The notes: generated by a model from the sequence alone, not told the origin. Numbered from the stretch's first letter, positions 17,057 through 26,643 are shown. The stretch is DNA of 64,000 nt from CAJINA01 sp964636125 (GCA_964636125.1 CAZWPX010000015.1:17400-81399); one strand, 5' to 3'. Translations and numbers: made by a program.

Positions 17057-17827
17057 TCAGCGGGTGAGGCCCCGGCTTGAGCTTTGCAAGAATTCAATAA
17101 ACTCAGCAACTTCAGGAACCAGCTCCACCTCAGCCTGCACCCGCTCAATGGCTTCGTTTAAGGTCAGTCCGATTCTGAAAATGATCCGATAGGCCTTTTT
17201 GAGCAGTGACAGGGTGTGTTGCGAAAACCCGTGACGCTTGAGCCCCACACTGTTGAGGCCATGGAGGCGCGCTCGATCCCCTGCGGCAATCACGAAGGGC
17301 GGAATGTCTTTGACGACCGCCGATTTACCACCGATAAAAGCATAATCACCGACCCTTACAAACTGGTGGATGGCAACCAGGCCGCCCACCGTCGCGTAAT
17401 CTCCAATGGTGATGTGGCCAGCCAGGGTTGTATTGTTGGAGAGTGTCACCGCCATACCGGTACGGCAGTCATGCGCCACGTGGGTGTAGGCCATTAAAAA
17501 ATTGTTTTCCCCAATTTCAGTTACCCCGCCCCCGAAGCCGGTCCCCCTGTGAATGGTCACAAATTCTCTTAAAATACTGTTTTTGCCAATCTTGACGTAG
17601 GTTTTCTCTCCTTTGAATTTTACGGATTGGGGGGTCGCCCCAATGGCGGCATACTGGAAAACCTGGCAATTCTGCCCCAGCGTCACATACGGATCAATGA
17701 CCACATGTGAGCCGATGGTCGTGCCGTCACCTATGAAAACCTCTGCGCCCACGATCGTAAACGGCCCGATGCTGACATCCTTCCCGATTTCAGCCTTCGG
17801 GTCGATTATAGCAGTCGCGTGAATCAT
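17057..17827 (-). CDS. lpxA: UDP-N-acetylglucosamine acyltransferase
   Basis: LpxA adds the first 3-hydroxyacyl chain from acyl carrier protein to UDP-GlcNAc (or its 3-amino analogue) in the cytoplasm. The 256-residue protein shows left-handed beta-helix hexapeptide repeats from residue 2 onward, LREFVTIHRGT, the catalytic segment YTHVAHDC (His119 matching Escherichia coli His125), NNTTLAGHITIGDYATVGG and the C-terminal helical domain with GLKRHGF. The ATG shares one base with the fabZ stop (TAATG), so coupling is likely. Chain length and ester or amide preference cannot be settled by reading. Confidence 0.96.
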   Translation of the reverse strand: MIHATAIIDPKAEIGKDVSIGPFTIVGAEVFIGDGTTIGSHVVIDPYVTLGQNCQVFQYAAIGATPQSVKFKGEKTYVKIGKNSILREFVTIHRGTGFGGGVTEIGENNFLMAYTHVAHDCRTGMAVTLSNNTTLAGHITIGDYATVGGLVAIHQFVRVGDYAFIGGKSAVVKDIPPFVIAAGDRARLHGLNSVGLKRHGFSQHTLSLLKKAYRIIFRIGLTLNEAIERVQAEVELVPEVAEFIEFLQSSSRGLTR

Positions 17828-18270
17828 TATTTTCCTCCCAGAGCAGCCATGAATTCACCCTCGGCCACCAGCGTATCATTCACTTTCGCGGTGCCGGACA
17901 TCTTGGCTACTTTTGATCTCATTTTGAGGATCTCCAGTTCAAGGATCAACTGGTCTCCCGGTTCAACCGGTTTTCGGAACTTCACTTTGTCAATGCTCAT
18001 GAAGTAAATAAGGGCCCCCATGCTCTCCAGGTCAGCCGATTTGGCAATCAGCACACCACCGACCTGGGCCATGGCTTCCACAATCAGGACACCGGGCATA
18101 ATCGGTATCCCGGGAAAATGCCCCTGGAAAAACGGTTCATTGATGGTTACATTTTTCAACCCCGTAATCCGCTCTCCGGGAACGATATTCAGAATGCGAT
18201 CTACAAGGATAAGCGGGTAGCGGTGCGGCAGTATTTGCAGGATCTGATGTATGTCTATCTTGTTTTCCAT
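17827..18270 (-). CDS. fabZ: 3-hydroxyacyl-ACP dehydratase FabZ
   Basis: FabZ removes water from 3-hydroxyacyl-ACP in fatty acid elongation and so competes with LpxA for the same substrate pool. The 147-residue hot-dog protein has LPHRYPLILVDRI near the N-terminus and the active-site helix FFQGHFPGIPIMPGVLIVEA, with His51 and Glu65. The adjacent fabZ-lpxA pair is a very common bacterial arrangement. Here fabZ follows skp by only 16 nt; lpxD, which usually sits between them, is missing. Confidence 0.95.
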   Translation of the reverse strand: MENKIDIHQILQILPHRYPLILVDRILNIVPGERITGLKNVTINEPFFQGHFPGIPIMPGVLIVEAMAQVGGVLIAKSADLESMGALIYFMSIDKVKFRKPVEPGDQLILELEILKMRSKVAKMSGTAKVNDTLVAEGEFMAALGGK

Positions 18271-18286
18271 AGGGCTCTCGATATGG

Positions 18287-18841
18287 TTATTCTTCCTTGG
18301 CCACCTTCTTTTGGGCCTTCGCGTGCTGCGTATTATACTGTTTGATCAGCTTGTCAGTGAGATCGATCTTGGAAGGCATGTACACCAGGCCGGCCTCTTT
18401 CCTCTCAAAAATCAGGAGGTAGCCTTCCCGTTTCCCGATCTCCTGAACAAGTTTATCCACTTTTTCACGAATCTCCCCCATCAGCCGAAACTGCAGCTCC
18501 CGGGCGATACCAGTATACCTCTGCTGCAATTGTTTGAAATCATTTATTTTTATACGCATTTCACGTTCTTTGTTATCTTTCATCTCTTTGTTCATGACAA
18601 GGGCTTCGCGTTCAAACTGTTTGCGATCCTCCTCGATCTCAGCACCTTTGCTCTTGAGATCGGATTCCATCTGTTTGGCCTGTTTATTCAACTGGGCCTG
18701 GGCCTCCTTGCCGGCGGTGGACGTATCCAGGATCCTCTGGAAATCAATGGTCCCTATTTTGGCAACATCCGCGCCGTAGGCCGGGGTACATATACCTATG
18801 ATAAAAATTGTAGCCAACATCTTGATCAGATTAGATTTCAT
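18287..18841 (-). CDS. skp: OmpH/Skp family periplasmic chaperone
   Basis: Skp holds unfolded outer-membrane proteins in the periplasm and delivers them to the Bam machine. The 184-residue precursor has a signal peptide (MKSNLIKMLATIFIIGICTPAYG, cleaved after AYG), then AKIGTIDFQRILDTS and a long charged coiled coil (about residues 45-120), as expected for the tentacles of the trimer, and a C-terminal VYMPSKIDLTDKLIKQYN. The ATG at 18841 follows a strong GGAGG; an upstream in-frame start at 18874 lacks this support and would add 11 residues ahead of the signal peptide. It lies just after bamA. Confidence 0.92.
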   Translation of the reverse strand: MKSNLIKMLATIFIIGICTPAYGADVAKIGTIDFQRILDTSTAGKEAQAQLNKQAKQMESDLKSKGAEIEEDRKQFEREALVMNKEMKDNKEREMRIKINDFKQLQQRYTGIARELQFRLMGEIREKVDKLVQEIGKREGYLLIFERKEAGLVYMPSKIDLTDKLIKQYNTQHAKAQKKVAKEE

Positions 18842-18890
18842 ACTGCCTCCGTAAAATACAATGTGTAAACTCAACCACTATCAGGTAAGG

Positions 18891-21542
18891 CTAAAAGGCT
18901 GCGCCCATGGAAAACTCCCATTTTCCATCTGAGCTTTCCCAGGGTCTGGGGTCAATAATATAGGCATTCTCCAGGCGAATGGGCCCCATCGGTGAATACC
19001 ACCGGAACCCAAAGCCTGCGCTTTTGCGCACCCCCCCCAACTCAACAATCTCATCCTCTGCGTATACATCACCGGCATCAAAAAACACAAGGCCTATCAC
19101 CCCGGCCTCCTCCACCAGTGGAAAACGCAGTTCTGCGTTAAACTGGACATATTTTTCCCCACCCACGTAGGTGAACTCTCCGCTGGAGTTGACCTCTTTG
19201 GGTGCCAGATCCTGCCAGTCATACCCACGGACGGAGTTCATACCTCCCAGGAAAAATTTCTCGTAATCCGGCAGCAGCATACCGTCATTTTCAGTGATCC
19301 ACCCCGCCTTGCCATGCAGAAACCCGACGAACTTCCAGTACAGGGGCAGGTACCAACCGGTTTCGGCAACTAATTTTTTAAACCCGATGGTGCCGCCCAG
19401 ACCGGCGTATTCGGCTGACAGTTCGTGCTTGCTGCCACGGGTGGTGTTAAAGCGTTTGTCCCTGGAGTCATATATCAGAGAGCCGGTCAAACTGCTGGTG
19501 ATGTTGGTGCCGGATAGTTCTTTTACAGAATCCGGTGCGTTTGACTGCACATCCGCTACTTTCGAAGAGTCAAACCGGTAATTCAGGTAGGCCCGGGTAA
19601 AATCCCGTACCGGATACCCGACCCCGAAACCGAGCCCGATGGCTTCTTTATTGTAGCTGTCGTAGTCAGTTTTCCAGTTGTATAGATTCGTGGTACCCGA
19701 CAGTGGAATATCAAACAGCCAGGGTTCGGTGAAACTCAGGTTAAACCGCTGGGTCCGACCACCGATCGACGCCTCAAGCTTTAGAATTTGAGCCCGTCCG
19801 AACAGGTTCCGCTGGGAGATGGACGTGTTGAAAAAGAGTGACTCGACACTGCTGTAACCACCGCCCATTGAGAATGTTCCGGTGTTTTTCTCCTTTACAT
19901 TGATTTTCAGGATCATCTGGTCATCGGCGCTGCCTTTGGGGGTATCCACTTGGATATCCTCGAAAAAATCAAGGTAATAGAGGTTACGAATCCCTTTTTT
20001 CATCCGTTTTCCGCTGTACAGTTCCTTCTCATAGGCCTGGAGCTCCCGGCGGATGACTTTATCCCGGGTTTTGGTATTACCGCTAATGATAACCCTCTCG
20101 TAATATACCTGCGGCCCCTTCTTGATATCATAAGTAACGTCCACCACCTGTTCGCCGTCTCCGCGCGCCCGGCGTGGAACCACTTCGGCATACGCGTAGC
20201 CTTCGTCGGAATAGACATCGGTGATCACCAGGACATCCTGCCGCATCAAAGACGTGCTGAAAAACGCTCCGGCCCTGAGACTCAAAAGCATCTTCAGCGT
20301 ATTTTCCGGCAGGACGAATTCGCCGGTCATCATTACCTTGCCGACCTTGTAGCGGTCACCCTCCTGTATTTTGAAAGTGACATCAATACCAGTCTCCGTG
20401 AATTGAACATCCGGTTCCCCCACCCGGGCATCGATATACCCGTTGTCCTGGTAAAAGGCGGTCAGGATCGAGACATCCTGGCGCAGTTTCTCCTGGTCCA
20501 GATCCCCGGCTTCGGTTATAAATGAAAAGAGCGACTCTTCGGAGGTTTCGACCAGCTTTTTAAGTTTTTTATCCTCGTAGTCACTGTTCCCCAGAAAAAG
20601 AACATTTTGGATCCGGGCTTTATCGCCTTCCACAATCTTGAATTTAAGATCAGCCTGATTATTCTCCAACTCATTCGCCTTATAGCTTACCTGGACATGA
20701 TGGTAATTCTTGTCCTTGTACATATCCTCTATAATGGCGATGTTACTTTGTATTTTGAAAACATTCAGGATCGATCCGGTTCTCAAGGTCAGGTTCTCCT
20801 TGATCTTTTTATCCTTGAATTTTTTATTCCCTTCAAATTCGATGTTGCGGATGGTGGATTTCTCCTGCACCTTGAAAACAACAGTTTTGCCGCCCTCTTC
20901 GTTACGAGCCTCAACCCGGACATCATCAAAGTACCCCATCGCGTATATTTTTTTCAGGTCAGCGGTCAGCGGTTGGGCTTTGAACACATCACCTTCCCGG
21001 GTTTTGATGACCCGCTTGACCGCATCGGCTTCGATCCGATTGTTGCCTTCAACGGTCACCCGCACAATGGTTTTACGGTTGAGGACTTCCATGCCGATGC
21101 TGCGGGAAAGCCCCTTGAGCCTGGCAACCAGGGTCCCCAGGTTCTGTCCCTCAACAAAGAACGTTTTGGGCGCACCCTCTCCAAAAGCTTCCGCGACCTT
21201 GGCATCCAGCGAGTACGATTTCCCAAAGCTGGTAATGCTGCCCCAGATGACTCGGTCTGCACCGGAGGTAACGCCGATGTTCCGAATCAGGGGTAAGTTT
21301 TTTGAACGGGCGGCGGCACTTTTGCCGTCATCCTGAAATTCAACGACGGCAACCCCCTCCTGTTCCAATTGATTTTTTAAAGCGTCCGCAATCTCAGTGG
21401 ACAGGTTATCCTGGGCTGTGGGGGCATTAACTTCAAACGGTAACACCACAACCCGGATGGTGTCTGCGGCCACGACGGCATCCGGCCCCCAGGCAACGCA
21501 CAGGGCCAACAGTATCAAAATGGTTCTGAACTTATTCAGCAC
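18891..21542 (-). CDS. bamA: Outer membrane assembly factor BamA with an extra N-terminal domain
   Basis: BamA folds and inserts beta-barrel proteins into the outer membrane. The 883-residue precursor has a signal peptide (cleavage near residue 26), an extra globular domain (about 27-150, with VVVLPFEVNAPTAQDNLSTE, reminiscent of TolB N-terminal domains), five POTRA repeats (about 157-228, 229-305, 306-393, 394-474, 475-550) and a 16-strand barrel with the loop-6 motif VRGYDW and a C-terminal phenylalanine. Standard BamA is about 800 residues, so the extra domain explains the length. The start is GTG at 21542, preceded by AAGGAA, and overlaps lolD by 11 nt. Confidence 0.95.
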   Translation of the reverse strand: MLNKFRTILILLALCVAWGPDAVVAADTIRVVVLPFEVNAPTAQDNLSTEIADALKNQLEQEGVAVVEFQDDGKSAAARSKNLPLIRNIGVTSGADRVIWGSITSFGKSYSLDAKVAEAFGEGAPKTFFVEGQNLGTLVARLKGLSRSIGMEVLNRKTIVRVTVEGNNRIEADAVKRVIKTREGDVFKAQPLTADLKKIYAMGYFDDVRVEARNEEGGKTVVFKVQEKSTIRNIEFEGNKKFKDKKIKENLTLRTGSILNVFKIQSNIAIIEDMYKDKNYHHVQVSYKANELENNQADLKFKIVEGDKARIQNVLFLGNSDYEDKKLKKLVETSEESLFSFITEAGDLDQEKLRQDVSILTAFYQDNGYIDARVGEPDVQFTETGIDVTFKIQEGDRYKVGKVMMTGEFVLPENTLKMLLSLRAGAFFSTSLMRQDVLVITDVYSDEGYAYAEVVPRRARGDGEQVVDVTYDIKKGPQVYYERVIISGNTKTRDKVIRRELQAYEKELYSGKRMKKGIRNLYYLDFFEDIQVDTPKGSADDQMILKINVKEKNTGTFSMGGGYSSVESLFFNTSISQRNLFGRAQILKLEASIGGRTQRFNLSFTEPWLFDIPLSGTTNLYNWKTDYDSYNKEAIGLGFGVGYPVRDFTRAYLNYRFDSSKVADVQSNAPDSVKELSGTNITSSLTGSLIYDSRDKRFNTTRGSKHELSAEYAGLGGTIGFKKLVAETGWYLPLYWKFVGFLHGKAGWITENDGMLLPDYEKFFLGGMNSVRGYDWQDLAPKEVNSSGEFTYVGGEKYVQFNAELRFPLVEEAGVIGLVFFDAGDVYAEDEIVELGGVRKSAGFGFRWYSPMGPIRLENAYIIDPRPWESSDGKWEFSMGAAF

Positions 21543-22263
21543 CGCAGGATATTCCTTCCAACAGTCCGTTATTAATGGTTATACAGCGAGACATGCAAGC
21601 AGCCAGCTCCTGGTTATGCGTCACGATCAACGCGGTCATGGCAAGTTCCAGATTGAGTTCCATGATCAGTGCGTGGACTCGCTCACTGTTTTCCTGGTCA
21701 AGATTACCGGTGGGTTCATCTGCCAGCAGCAACGGTGGCTTGAGGATCAGGGCCCTGGCTAGGGCAACACGCTGCTGCTCACCCCCGGAAAGTTTGCTGA
21801 CCTGGTGCCGCAGCCGATCTGCCAGCCCAACGCGTACCAGAATCTCTTCGGCCGCAGCTGCGGCTTCTTCCCGGCTGTGGCCGCCGATCAACGCCGGCAT
21901 CATGGTGTTTTCAACTGCGTTGAACTCCGGGAGCAGGTGGTGGAACTGGAACACAAAACCAATAGACCGGTTGCGAAATCCCGACAGCTGGTACCGGTCA
22001 AGTTTGAACAGATCCTGATCCTTAAAGAACACCTGCCCACTATCCGGCCTGTCCAACGTCCCGAGAATGTGTAAAAAAGTCGATTTACCCAGGCCGGACG
22101 CACCGACGACAGCCACACTTTCCCCCGGCTGGATATCAATCTTGGCTCCGTTAAATATCTCAATTTTATCGCGACCGCCGGTGATATAGCCCTTGTGCAG
22201 ATCATGAACCCGGATCAGCGGCTCATTGCCCGGGTCGGGGTCATTATAAATGCCGCTATCCAT
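21532..22263 (-). CDS. lolD: Lipoprotein-releasing system ATP-binding protein LolD
   Basis: LolD powers release of lipoproteins from the inner membrane to LolA. The 243-residue ABC ATPase has Walker A GASGLGKST, FVFQFHHLLPEFNAVEN (Q-loop), the signature LSGGEQQRVALARAL, Walker B LLLADEPTGNLD and the H-loop IVTHNQE. The MacB/LolD-type ETM-less order and its neighbour lolC support Lol rather than an efflux pump. The ATG at 22263 overlaps the lolC stop by 8 nt and has GAGG upstream; the longer frame to 22365 lies inside lolC and was not used. Confidence 0.92.
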   Translation of the reverse strand: MDSGIYNDPDPGNEPLIRVHDLHKGYITGGRDKIEIFNGAKIDIQPGESVAVVGASGLGKSTFLHILGTLDRPDSGQVFFKDQDLFKLDRYQLSGFRNRSIGFVFQFHHLLPEFNAVENTMMPALIGGHSREEAAAAAEEILVRVGLADRLRHQVSKLSGGEQQRVALARALILKPPLLLADEPTGNLDQENSERVHALIMELNLELAMTALIVTHNQELAACMSRCITINNGLLEGISCGAE

Positions 22264-23491
22264 AGCGAATCGCCTCGACAGGATCAAGCCGGGAGGCCTG
22301 CTGGGCGGGATACAGCGTCGCCAGAAAGCAGATAACCAGTGCTGAAACAGCAATAACGGCCACATCCACGACTTTCAGCACCACCGGCAGGGTTGTGATA
22401 TAATAGACATCACCCGGCAGTTCAATAAACTTGTAATGGGACAGCAGCATGCAGAGCACAATCCCCCCGCAGACCCCTAAAATGGTGCCGACCACCCCAA
22501 TGGCCATGCCCTTGAAGATGAAGATCCGGCGAACACTTTTATCTGTGGCGCCCATGGCCTTCAAGATTGCAATATCCTTCGTTTTTTCCATGACCATCAT
22601 AATAAGGGAGCTTGCGATATTGAAGGCGGCCACCAGGACGATAAGCGCCAGGATGATAAACATGGCTGTTTTCTCGAGTTTCAGTGCCGAAAACAGGTTC
22701 CTGTTCATGCTCATCCAGTCTCTGATCCAGTAGGGAAAACCAAGATCCCCAACAAGGGTCTTGCCGATCTCACCGGCCTGGTAGATATCATCAACCCGCA
22801 CCTCAATACCCGTGACAGTGCTGCCCATACGCATCATCTTCTGGGCGGTGTTCAGATGAATATAGACCAGGGTGCTGTCGAATTCATACATCCCGGACTC
22901 AAAGAGGCCCGCAATTTTAAATTGTTTCATGGCCGGCATATGGCCGATGGGAGAAAGCATGCCGCGGGGCGAGATCATGGCAATCGTATCTCCACTGCCC
23001 ACGCCGAGATTCTTGGCCAGTTCCTTGCCGATGATGATACCCGGGGCCTGGCTGATAGCTGTCCCGGGGGCGGCACCGGCTGCCAGCCGGGATAGATCTT
23101 CAGCACTGAAAAACCGGACGACGCTGCCCACGGTTTCAGGATCGACCCCCCTTAAAACAGCCCCGGACACACCTGACGCAGACCGAATCATGACCTGCGA
23201 ATATATAAATGGTGTGGTAGCCAGAACCCCATCCTGTGCGCCGATTCGCCCCATAACATTGCGGTAATCAGAAAACGAACCGCCATGCCGCATGACCACA
23301 ATATGAGATTCCACTCCCAGTATGCGGGATTTCATATCGGTTTCAAAACCGGTCATCACGGCTATGACCACGATCAGGGCCATCACCCCGACGGTTACGC
23401 CCGCAATGGAAAGCAGGGTAATCAGCGAAATGAAAGACTGTTTTTGTTTGGCCCGGAGATAACGGCGGCCGATAAACAGTTCAAAGGGCAT
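22256..23491 (-). CDS. lolC: Lipoprotein-releasing system permease LolC/LolE (LolF-type single permease)
   Basis: This 411-residue inner-membrane protein has the FtsX/MacB fold: one N-terminal helix (ITLLSIAGVTVGVMALIVVI), a large periplasmic domain (about residues 50-270), and three C-terminal helices with the conserved MEKTKDIAILKAMGATDKSV coupling segment and ASRLDPVEAIRYG ending. These features match LolC/LolE. Only one such gene is present next to lolD, so the complex may be a homodimer of a LolF-like permease, or the second subunit is elsewhere. The ATG at 23491 is 2 nt from the lysS stop; an upstream TTG at 23497 overlaps that stop. Confidence 0.9.
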   Translation of the reverse strand: MPFELFIGRRYLRAKQKQSFISLITLLSIAGVTVGVMALIVVIAVMTGFETDMKSRILGVESHIVVMRHGGSFSDYRNVMGRIGAQDGVLATTPFIYSQVMIRSASGVSGAVLRGVDPETVGSVVRFFSAEDLSRLAAGAAPGTAISQAPGIIIGKELAKNLGVGSGDTIAMISPRGMLSPIGHMPAMKQFKIAGLFESGMYEFDSTLVYIHLNTAQKMMRMGSTVTGIEVRVDDIYQAGEIGKTLVGDLGFPYWIRDWMSMNRNLFSALKLEKTAMFIILALIVLVAAFNIASSLIMMVMEKTKDIAILKAMGATDKSVRRIFIFKGMAIGVVGTILGVCGGIVLCMLLSHYKFIELPGDVYYITTLPVVLKVVDVAVIAVSALVICFLATLYPAQQASRLDPVEAIRYG

Positions 23492-23493
23492 GC

Positions 23494-24978
23494 TCAACCT
23501 GTCGCTGTCGGTTTCATGTGGGGGAACAGGATAACCTCCCGTATGGAAGCCGCATCGGTTAACAGCATGGTGAGTCGATCAATTCCGATCCCCTCACCCG
23601 CGGTCGGGGGCATCCCGTATTCCAGGGCTTCGATATAGTCGGCATCCATAAAATGCGCCTCGCTGTCACCCGATTCACGGTCTTCAACCTGCTGCTGAAA
23701 CCGGCTGTTCTGGTCTTCGGGGTCATTAAGTTCCGAGAAGCCATTGGCGATCTCATAGCCCGCAATGAATAGCTCAAACCGGTCCGTGCTGCCGGGCTCG
23801 GTGTCACTGCGGCGCGAAAGCGGAGACACCTCAACCGGATAACCGGTTATGAACGTCGGCTGAACCAGTTGGGGTTCAACCAGTACATCAAACAGCTTGG
23901 TAATTATTTTTCCCAGGCGGCCGGTCTTTTGAAGCCGGATGCCTTTGGCCTGGGCAAAGGCCAGCAAGCCTTCCCGATCTGTGAACAGGGCGGGATCCAG
24001 GCCGGCCAGCTTTTCAAGTGCTTCAGCCAGCGTCAGGCGCGCCCAGGTGCCCCCCATTTCAATGGTTTGCCCCTGGTAGGAAATCGTACTGCTCCCGGTC
24101 ACCGCCCGGGTGACCTGGGCAAACATTTTCTCTGTCAAGGTCATCAGGTCTTTGTAATTGGCATACGCCTGGTAAAACTCAAGCATGGTAAATTCTGGGT
24201 TGTGGCGGGTGGAAACCCCCTCATTCCTGAAATTTCGATTCACTTCAAACACTCTTTCGAAGCCGCCTACGACCAGCCTTTTCAAGTAGAGTTCCGGTGC
24301 AATTCTAAGATACAGATCCATATCCAGGGCATTGTGGTGCGTCACAAACGGGGTTGCCTCGGCGCCCCCGGGGATGGGTTGCATCATCGGGGTCTCAACC
24401 TCGAGAAATTCCCTGTCCAGCAGGAAGTTGCGCACCTGCTGGACGATGGCGCTGCGGGTTGAGAATACACGCCGCACTTCCGGATTCATGATCAGGTCCA
24501 CGTACCGTTTCCGATAGCGCTTTTCGGGGTCCTTCAATCCGTGGAATTTCTCAGGAAGCGGCCGTGTGGCCTTGCTGACCAGCACGAGGCTCTTGGCGAG
24601 CAGGGTCCACTCCTGGGTGCGTGTTTGAAACACACCCCCTTCAAGGCCCACAAAATCCCCAATATCAAGCTGCTTGAATAGAGCATAGGCCGCAGAACCG
24701 ATCATGTCCTTTTTTATATAGGCCTGGAGCTGCCCGCTGCGATCCCGAAAGCGAATAAAAGCGGCTTTGCCAAATTTATTGACGGCCATAATCCGTCCGG
24801 CACAGGCAAAGACCGGCTCCTCCTGGGTAAGCTGCCCGGCAGACGCAGCTATCAGATCCTTGATCTGCCCGATGGTGTGCGAAACAACAAAATCGTTGGG
24901 AAAGGGCTCCGTGCCGTCTGCCCGCAGCTGCCGGATCTTCTCCCGGCGCTGTGCCAATACATCGTTTTCCTTTTTCAT
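23494..24978 (-). CDS. lysS: Lysyl-tRNA synthetase, class II
   Basis: The 494-residue enzyme charges tRNA-Lys. It has an N-terminal OB-fold anticodon-binding domain (about residues 55-150, with VNKFGKAAFIRFRDRSGQ), class II motif 1 around VRNFLLDREFLEVETPMM, motif 2 FEVNRNFRNEGVSTRHNPEF and motif 3 GMPPTAGEGIGIDRLTML. All match bacterial LysS at normal length. The ATG at 24978 has AGGAACGGA just upstream. It is the first gene of the minus-strand run that continues into lolC, lolD and bamA; lysS next to lol genes is a recurrent arrangement. Confidence 0.97.
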   Translation of the reverse strand: MKKENDVLAQRREKIRQLRADGTEPFPNDFVVSHTIGQIKDLIAASAGQLTQEEPVFACAGRIMAVNKFGKAAFIRFRDRSGQLQAYIKKDMIGSAAYALFKQLDIGDFVGLEGGVFQTRTQEWTLLAKSLVLVSKATRPLPEKFHGLKDPEKRYRKRYVDLIMNPEVRRVFSTRSAIVQQVRNFLLDREFLEVETPMMQPIPGGAEATPFVTHHNALDMDLYLRIAPELYLKRLVVGGFERVFEVNRNFRNEGVSTRHNPEFTMLEFYQAYANYKDLMTLTEKMFAQVTRAVTGSSTISYQGQTIEMGGTWARLTLAEALEKLAGLDPALFTDREGLLAFAQAKGIRLQKTGRLGKIITKLFDVLVEPQLVQPTFITGYPVEVSPLSRRSDTEPGSTDRFELFIAGYEIANGFSELNDPEDQNSRFQQQVEDRESGDSEAHFMDADYIEALEYGMPPTAGEGIGIDRLTMLLTDAASIREVILFPHMKPTATG

Positions 24979-25047
24979 TCCGTTCCTGTCCTGTCACACG
25001 CCATTAATTTCCCCGCAGGCGGTTAGAAAGATTAAGTTAAGTCGGAT

Positions 25048-25076
25048 TTGCTAACCTATTTGTCCCAAGGTGTCAA
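25048..25076 (-). promoter_or_regulatory. Predicted sigma-70 promoter of the lysS-lol-bam-lpx run
   Basis: On the minus strand a perfect TTGACA (25071-25076) and TAGCAA (25048-25053) are 17 nt apart, giving a start near 25041 and a leader of about 60 nt before lysS. The -35 box is perfect but the -10 matches only half the consensus. It sits immediately after the stop codon of the kinase gene, so lysS could also be reached by read-through. Confidence 0.45.
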
Positions 25077-25078
25077 GC

Positions 25079-26389
25079 CTAACCCGGCGTGGCAGGCGGT
25101 GATGTGCGGGTTACCTTGAGAATAAAGACCGTGCCGGTGGCGACAGTGCTCTCCACATTGGACAGGTAACCGTATGTTTCCAGAATGCTGTGAACAATGG
25201 AGAGCCCCAATCCCGTACCCCGCGCCTTGTTGGTATAGAAAGGGTTGAAAATCATATCCAGGGTCTCCCCGGGAATACCGCAGCCATTGTCTTCAATTTT
25301 CATGGTGGCCGTATTGTTTTTTGATTCATACAGGCGGACCTGAATACGGCCTTCAGCTTCAATCGCTTCAGCCGCATTTAAAATGATGTTCCACAGCACC
25401 TGGTGAAGATGAACCGGGTCAATTTCAATCCATATCCCGCGCGCAAGGTCCACGGAGAGTTTAATCCGGGATGAACAGGCACTGTTGTTTTCGAAGAGCT
25501 CCAGAACTTCCAGGATACCCTCTCTGAAGTTAATCTTTTCGATCTTCCCGGCCTGGGGCCGGGCGAACAGCAAAAAGTTGCCCACCAGGTCGCTGAGCCG
25601 TTCAGTTTCGCGCAGGGCGATCTGGATGAGTTTGTCATGGTAGGGGTCGTATCTGATATCTTCCAGCAGAAGTTGGATGGATCCGGCCAGGGAGGCCAGC
25701 GGGTTTTTGATCTCATGGGCCATGCCCGCTGCCATTTCTCCCATATAGGCCATTTTCTCAACCCGCTTGATATGGTTTTCAAGACGTTTGAGTTCCTTTT
25801 GGGTTTTCACGGTCTGTTCTGCGAGGAATCCACTCAAAACGGCCACCGCGAAGCAGGCCACGATGGTAACCAGAACCTTGAAAAGGACGCTCTTGCCTAA
25901 AAAATTAACAGCGGAAAAACTTCCCTCCAGCGCAAACGGCTTGATCACCCCGTAATACTCAAGATCGATCATCACCCCGTATTGGATGCTGCAGATGGCC
26001 GCAATGATCAGGACCCCCCAACGGGGAAGAAGAATACTGGAATAAATGATGACCACCAGGTACAGGAATGAAAAAACACTGGCATACCCGCCGGTTACAA
26101 AAATAATCAGGGAAACAATGCCGGTATCCACCGCCACCTGAACGTAAGTAAACAAGAGACTGTCCCTGATAAAAGCCAGTAAAATGGCATAGATGCAGCT
26201 TAACAGGAAAATTCCACCAATCAATCCGTAAAGTACCAGCAAAGAAGTGGCCAGAAAGGACCCGCTGGTCCCCAGCTGGAAGATGATGGTAGATCCCAGT
26301 AGAAAAGAGGTGAACAGCACCCTTGCAAACATCAGGATTTTTAATTTTGAGTGCAGTTCGTTTTCAGAATTGTCGCTAAATGTGTCCAT
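25079..26389 (-). CDS. pilS: Membrane sensor histidine kinase, PilS-like
   Basis: The protein of about 436 residues has six hydrophobic segments in its first 190 residues, a short coiled coil, a HisKA domain with GMAHEIKNPLASLAG (phospho-acceptor His225), and an HATPase domain with NIILNAAEAIE, DNGCGIP and GTGLGLSIVHSILE. Six N-terminal helices without a periplasmic domain, plus the neighbouring pilC gene, resemble PilS, which controls pilin genes through PilR. No pilR lies next to it, so the pairing and the symbol are tentative. Both possible starts (GTG 26407, ATG 26389) have weak ribosome sites; I chose the ATG. Confidence 0.75.
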   Translation of the reverse strand: MDTFSDNSENELHSKLKILMFARVLFTSFLLGSTIIFQLGTSGSFLATSLLVLYGLIGGIFLLSCIYAILLAFIRDSLLFTYVQVAVDTGIVSLIIFVTGGYASVFSFLYLVVIIYSSILLPRWGVLIIAAICSIQYGVMIDLEYYGVIKPFALEGSFSAVNFLGKSVLFKVLVTIVACFAVAVLSGFLAEQTVKTQKELKRLENHIKRVEKMAYMGEMAAGMAHEIKNPLASLAGSIQLLLEDIRYDPYHDKLIQIALRETERLSDLVGNFLLFARPQAGKIEKINFREGILEVLELFENNSACSSRIKLSVDLARGIWIEIDPVHLHQVLWNIILNAAEAIEAEGRIQVRLYESKNNTATMKIEDNGCGIPGETLDMIFNPFYTNKARGTGLGLSIVHSILETYGYLSNVESTVATGTVFILKVTRTSPPATPG

Positions 26390-26643
26390 GGGCAAATCCG
26401 TTTTCACATAAGGCCATGCTAAAAGGGGGCAATCGGCGGCGAATAAAATCGAGGAGGGCCTGCAATGGAAGGACGCGTGGCGGCAACGGCAATATCAACA
26501 TTGAGCAAAAAGGGAACCGGGAGGCGGGAGAGTGTCAGGTGTTACACCCCAGCCCGGCCGATTCGCTGGAAAACAGGCCCCGGGCTTTCAGGGCCGGGTT
26601 TGCGCGCCATCGAACACCGGCTGTCTCCCGGCCCGGGTCTGGC

